A program made the translations under genes and the position numbers. Source: Anaerolineae bacterium (lineage in GTDB: Bacteria; Chloroflexota; Anaerolineae; JAFGEY01). Taken from it: 8,436 nucleotides of DNA. Where the stretch lies: the NCBI GenBank assembly GCA_016929205.1, contig JAFGJF010000332.1, forward strand, positions 1 to 8,436. The letters run 5' to 3'. Below, piece after piece: positions 6,010 to 8,436 of this stretch. The notes below the pieces were generated by a model, which saw only the letters and a list, made by a program, of their open reading frames with translations, was not told the origin of the DNA and ran no database searches. Position 1 is the stretch's first letter, and every line of letters starts with the position of its first letter.

Positions 6010-6993
6010 CTAATCCGACAACGGAGACGGCCCAACGCCGCGCAAAAAGTGATTGGCCCAGCGGAACTTGGTTTCGGCGTGGTAGGACGGCACCTCGTGC
6101 GCAAAATAACGGAACACGTCGATCTGCTTGGGCGCCGTGATCTGGTTATAGGCCGCAAAGACCGTCGATGGCGGGCAGACCATATCTTCCAAGCCCACCG
6201 TGACCAGCGTCGGGCAAACGATGTCCGGCGCCAGGTTCATGCCATCGAAATAACTGAGCGTCCGGAACACACGCTCGTCACTGCCCGGGTATTTGCGGCA
6301 GAAATTGGCGATTTCGCGATATGGGAACTTGTCGCTGATATCGAGCGGCCGTTCAAAGTGACAAAGAAAGGGCACGTCGGCCATCGCCAACACAGGCCGG
6401 CTGTCCAGGCCGGCAACGGCCAGCGTCAGACCGCCACCTTGGCTGCCGCCGGTGATCCCGATCTTGGTCTTGTCGATGCCCGGCCAGGCGCAGACAAAAT
6501 CGATCGCCCGCACACAGTCGGCGTATGCGCCGCGATAATAATACTCTTGTTCGTCAAGGATGCCCTGTGTCATCCACCCGCTGACATGGCCGATCGAATA
6601 CGGCGTCGGATCGGTGCTATAGCCCGACTGCCCGCGCACGTCAACAGCCAAGACGGCATAACCTTGCAGCGCCCATGGCAAGAGCTGGTAGACGTCGGCC
6701 CGCGAGCCGCTGTACCCGTGGTAAAAGATCATCGCCGGCACCGACATGTTTGTGGCCAGGTCTTGGGGAACGATAAACCAGGCGCCGATCCGCGCGCCAC
6801 AAAACCCCTCATAACACACGTCAAACACTTGCACGCCCGGCACCGGGTAATCGACGAGCTGCACGTCAGCCCCCGGCGGGCCTTTAACCTCGGCCAGGGT
6901 ATCGGCCCAGAACTGCTCAAAGTCCGGCTGGCGGGTCAGTGGGGGTTTGTATTCACGCAGTTCTTTTAGGGGAAAATCAAACAATGCGCACAT
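6010..6993 (-). CDS. acetyl xylan esterase / cephalosporin-C deacetylase (carbohydrate esterase family 7)
   Basis: This is a 327-residue alpha/beta-hydrolase that removes acetyl groups from small acetylated sugars and xylo-oligosaccharides and, in this family, also from cephalosporin C. The N-terminal FPLKELREYKPPLTRQPDFEQFW is characteristic of CE7. YHGYSGSRAD (91-100) supplies the oxyanion-hole Tyr91, and VDVRGQSGYSTD (117-128) is the family DVRGQ motif. The catalytic triad is readable: S184 in GGSQGG (182-187), D270 in VGLEDMVCPP (267-276) and H299 in YFAHE (296-300). Each lies four residues before the Thermotoga maritima TM0077 triad as I recall it (Ser188, Asp274, His303). There is no signal peptide, so it acts in the cytoplasm, as CE7 enzymes commonly do. 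The start at 6993 has AGAGAGGA upstream; a longer reading to 7101 would cross the promoter. It is first in the minus-strand block. Confidence 0.93.
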   Translation of the reverse strand: MCALFDFPLKELREYKPPLTRQPDFEQFWADTLAEVKGPPGADVQLVDYPVPGVQVFDVCYEGFCGARIGAWFIVPQDLATNMSVPAMIFYHGYSGSRADVYQLLPWALQGYAVLAVDVRGQSGYSTDPTPYSIGHVSGWMTQGILDEQEYYYRGAYADCVRAIDFVCAWPGIDKTKIGITGGSQGGGLTLAVAGLDSRPVLAMADVPFLCHFERPLDISDKFPYREIANFCRKYPGSDERVFRTLSYFDGMNLAPDIVCPTLVTVGLEDMVCPPSTVFAAYNQITAPKQIDVFRYFAHEVPSYHAETKFRWANHFLRGVGPSPLSD

Positions 6994-7038
6994 ATGGACA
7001 TCCTCTCTGGTTGTGGCAAGTCGGTAACAACGGGCCCC

Positions 7039-7067
7039 ATTATATCCGCGTTTGCGCCAGAGAGCAA
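7039..7067 (-). promoter_or_regulatory. promoter for the esterase-phosphatase block
   Basis: Read on the minus strand, TTGCTC (7067-7062) is followed after 17 nt by a perfect TATAAT (7044-7039). The -35 matches only TTG, but the -10 is ideal and lies within GGATATAATGG. Transcription would start near 7032, giving a leader of about 38 nt containing the AGAGAGGA ribosome binding site (7008-7001), 8 nt before ATG6993. No operator could be identified with confidence. Confidence 0.6.
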
Positions 7068-7106
7068 CCCGTCCGGGCGGCTCCCGTGAATGCCTCGCCA
7101 TCTACA

Positions 7107-7135
7107 TTGACAAAATCCATGGTCTGTGTTATTCT
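7107..7135 (+). promoter_or_regulatory. sigma-70-type promoter for the beta-helix protein
   Basis: A perfect TTGACA (7107-7112) is followed after exactly 17 nt by TATTCT (7130-7135), which matches TATAAT at 4 of 6 positions. Transcription would start near 7142, leaving about 219 nt of untranslated leader before ATG7361. It points away from the esterase promoter, so the two are divergent and their -35 elements are about 40 nt apart. Confidence 0.6.
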
Positions 7136-7141
7136 TTTGTA

Positions 7142-7347
7142 AACCAAGACCCTCGAGTTTCGTCTGAACCTCAAGGTGCGACTTGGATGATGCAAACGGC
7201 AGGTGCCTGCAGTGATGCGGTTATAGTACATCCTCTCCTCCGCCATTAATCCAGTGAAACGGGTTTTGTCAGCCAGTCCAAAGGACACCCCGTGCACCAA
7301 TCACACTCTGGACTTTTTCACACGGATAGGACAAGACTGGGCAGGAA
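7142..7347 (+). other. long untranslated leader / intergenic DNA with weak secondary structure
   Basis: No gene is supported between the divergent starts at 6993 and 7361 (367 nt); this is the part downstream of the right-hand promoter. It contains the near-palindrome GCAGG-TG-CCTGC (7199-7210). It also has two overlapping, mutually exclusive stems: GTCC/GGAC (7276-7279 with 7283-7286) and AGTCCA/TGGACT (7275-7280 with 7309-7314), the latter running into five T (7314-7318). The stems are short and the long one has a 28-nt loop. I recognise no known riboswitch class. Confidence 0.35.
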
Positions 7348-7354
7348 AAAGGAG
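7348..7354 (+). promoter_or_regulatory. ribosome binding site of the beta-helix gene
   Basis: AAAGGAG lies 6 nt before ATG7361 in an A-rich context. It fixes the start of a reading frame that stays open to the end of the window. Confidence 0.8.
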
Positions 7355-7360
7355 AAAAAC

Positions 7361-8436
7361 ATGCAATCCATTAAAAGTATTCGCTTACTTGTTGCCGCCG
7401 CTCTGCTTATTGGATGCGCACTGGCGGCTGCGTTGCCACCGGCCGTTCACGCCGCCAGCTTTGACCTGACCGGTGATTGTCCCGGTGGGGTGGGCGACGT
7501 GGCTGCTTTGATTGCTGCCCTCAACAGTGCCAACGGCAACGGCGAGGCCGACACGATCACCCTGGCCGCCGGCTGCGTGTATACGCTGGCTGCGGCGGAC
7601 AATGTCACCAACGGTGCCAACGGGCTGCCTTCCATCAGCAGTGTCATCCTCATCGACGGCAACGGGGCCACCATCCAGCGAGACGCGGTTACTCCCGCGC
7701 CCGATTTTCGCATCTTTCATGTGGGTGGAACCGGCAATTTAACCCTGAACAACCTGACTGTGCGTTATGGCGCGGCCGACGAGGGCGGCGGCATCTATAA
7801 CGGCGGGGGCACGCTGACCCTAAACGGTGCGACGGTCACGCTCAATACGGTCACCTATGTCAGCAGCGGCAAAGGTGGCGGCATCTATAACGATTTTGGC
7901 GGCCAGGTTAACATCCTGAACAGCACAATCAGCCAAAACGAGGCCATCGGCACAATATTCGACGGCACGGGCGGCGGCGGTCTGGCTAGCTATGGCCCCG
8001 TTTCAATTGCCAACAGCACATTTTCAGAGAACACGTGTGCTGAAGGTTACGGCGGCGGCGGGCTGTATGCCGGAGGCGATGTCACGATCAATGTCGCTGG
8101 CAGTACATTTACCAACAACAGCGGCTACGAGGGCGGCGGCATCGCCACCCGCATGGACGCCGGATTTGTGACGCTTAACGTGATCGGCAGCACCTTTTCC
8201 GGCAACCAGGCCAGCGGCGAGTATGGAAGCGGCGGCGGCATTAGCAGCAATGGCGATTTGAGCATAACCGGCAGCACGTTTGTCAGTAACGCGTCAGCAG
8301 GAGTCAATGGGACGGGCGGCGGCGCGGTCTGCCACATCAATGGCGGCGCCACCATCGAAAACAGCACCTTTTCGACCAACAGCTCAGCCACCGACGGCGG
8401 CGGTATCTATTTTCGCGACATAGCCATGTCGCTCCA
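7361..8436 (+). CDS. exported right-handed parallel beta-helix repeat protein (3' end outside the window)
   Basis: The frame is open for 358 codons to the window edge, so the protein is C-terminally incomplete here. Residues 1-31 form a signal peptide: K5/R8, a hydrophobic core 9-25, then AVHA before A32. LIGC (16-19) also fits a lipobox, so a lipoprotein is an alternative. An N-terminal cap (32-110, with two Cys) contains GDVAALIAALNSAN and DTITLAAGCVYTL, the opening seen in CSLREA/polymorphic-type beta-helix proteins, although the CSLREA hexapeptide itself is absent. From about residue 118 the chain consists of coils of 27-33 residues. Each coil has a GGG-hydrophobic turn (G142, G172, G204, G231, G258, G291, G319, G346) and most have an NSTFSxN-like strand. 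Such proteins are secreted or surface-attached, often adhesins or polysaccharide-binding/lyase-like; no catalytic residues can be named. The start is supported by AAAGGAG and an upstream promoter. A C-terminal anchor would lie beyond the window. Confidence 0.88.
   Translation, partial: MQSIKSIRLLVAAALLIGCALAAALPPAVHAASFDLTGDCPGGVGDVAALIAALNSANGNGEADTITLAAGCVYTLAAADNVTNGANGLPSISSVILIDGNGATIQRDAVTPAPDFRIFHVGGTGNLTLNNLTVRYGAADEGGGIYNGGGTLTLNGATVTLNTVTYVSSGKGGGIYNDFGGQVNILNSTISQNEAIGTIFDGTGGGGLASYGPVSIANSTFSENTCAEGYGGGGLYAGGDVTINVAGSTFTNNSGYEGGGIATRMDAGFVTLNVIGSTFSGNQASGEYGSGGGISSNGDLSITGSTFVSNASAGVNGTGGGAVCHINGGATIENSTFSTNSSATDGGGIYFRDIAMSL
7784..8436 (+). repeat. in-frame coding repeat: eight GGC-rich glycine turns of beta-helix coils
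   Basis: GGC-GGC-GGC-type codon runs start at 7784, 7874, 7970, 8051, 8132, 8231, 8315 and 8396. The spacings of 81-99 nt are all multiples of three. Sequence between the runs is degenerate (AACAGCACATTT-like codons for NSTF), so these are protein-level repeats, not DNA tandem repeats in the strict sense. Confidence 0.8.

Noticed and set aside
5758..6969. Long open frame on the + strand opposite the phosphatase and esterase genes
   Set aside because: The product is His/Arg/Gln-rich with no recognisable domain. It lies antisense to two genes with complete catalytic motifs and is a codon-bias shadow.
6994..7101. 36-residue extension of the esterase
   Set aside because: It spans the TATAAT promoter; Met at 6993 has AGAGAGGA upstream and gives the family's usual N-terminus.
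7256..7267. LacI-family-like operator (AAAC-GG-GTTT)
   Set aside because: It is a short, imperfect dyad, far downstream of the promoter, with no LacI-type regulator in the window; chance is a sufficient explanation.
7385..7720. Minus-strand frames opposite the beta-helix gene (also 8125-8391)
   Set aside because: They are reverse-complement shadows of a GC-rich repetitive coding region, with Pro/Ser-rich products, no signal and no ribosome binding site.
7784..8400. CRISPR-like periodicity
   Set aside because: The repeated element is a run of glycine codons spaced in multiples of three inside an open frame; intervening sequences are related, not unique spacers.

Overview
The window is a 8.4 kb piece of a moderately GC-rich bacterial chromosome. 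The gene content suggests a free-living, heterotrophic member of the Chloroflexota (Anaerolineae/Caldilineae-like). The pointers are a PcrA-type helicase with a C-terminal Tudor-like tail, a tandem class II aldolase, a divergent uroporphyrinogen-decarboxylase-family protein, a CE7 deacetylase and a glycine-rich secreted beta-helix protein. This placement is an inference from gene families; there is no rRNA or other phylogenetic marker that settles it. No tRNA, rRNA, insertion sequence or CRISPR array was seen.

Layout. (1) Left, + strand: a good promoter (TTGCCT-N17-TATAGT, 21-49) precedes a two-gene unit. It encodes a small putative zinc-ribbon membrane protein (86-592) and a class II aldolase/adducin protein made of two homologous domains (603-1907). 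The first aldolase domain keeps all metal and phosphate ligands; the second has lost every metal ligand. (2) Middle, - strand: four genes transcribed right to left, a CE7-family acetyl esterase (6993 to 6010), a HAD-IIA sugar-phosphate-type phosphatase (6006 to 5173), a URO-D-superfamily protein with an HxC...C putative zinc site (5101 to 4163) and PcrA/UvrD helicase (4146 to 1927). Three of the junctions are 3, 71 and 16 nt. The 71-nt one holds an inverted repeat of ACAGGAT-type units. The block ends tail-to-tail with the aldolase, leaving only 19 nt between the stop codons. (3) Right, + strand: a 367-nt divergent intergenic region carries a promoter in each direction (TATAAT box for the esterase unit, TTGACA-N17-TATTCT for the right-hand gene). 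It is followed by an exported right-handed beta-helix protein (7361 onward) that runs off the window edge and whose stop is not seen.

How the genes may work together. The CE7 esterase and HAD-IIA phosphatase are closely coupled, fit deacetylation and dephosphorylation of carbohydrate-derived small molecules, and are probably co-expressed. The URO-D-like protein and pcrA are downstream, perhaps by read-through across the repeat. The aldolase would act on a phosphorylated sugar or a related hydroxy-carbonyl compound, but its substrate cannot be read from sequence. The beta-helix protein is a surface or secreted protein on a separate promoter. I see no defence system or other obviously new multi-gene machine. 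The most unusual items are the half-dead tandem aldolase and the URO-D-like protein with a possible methyltransferase-type zinc site.
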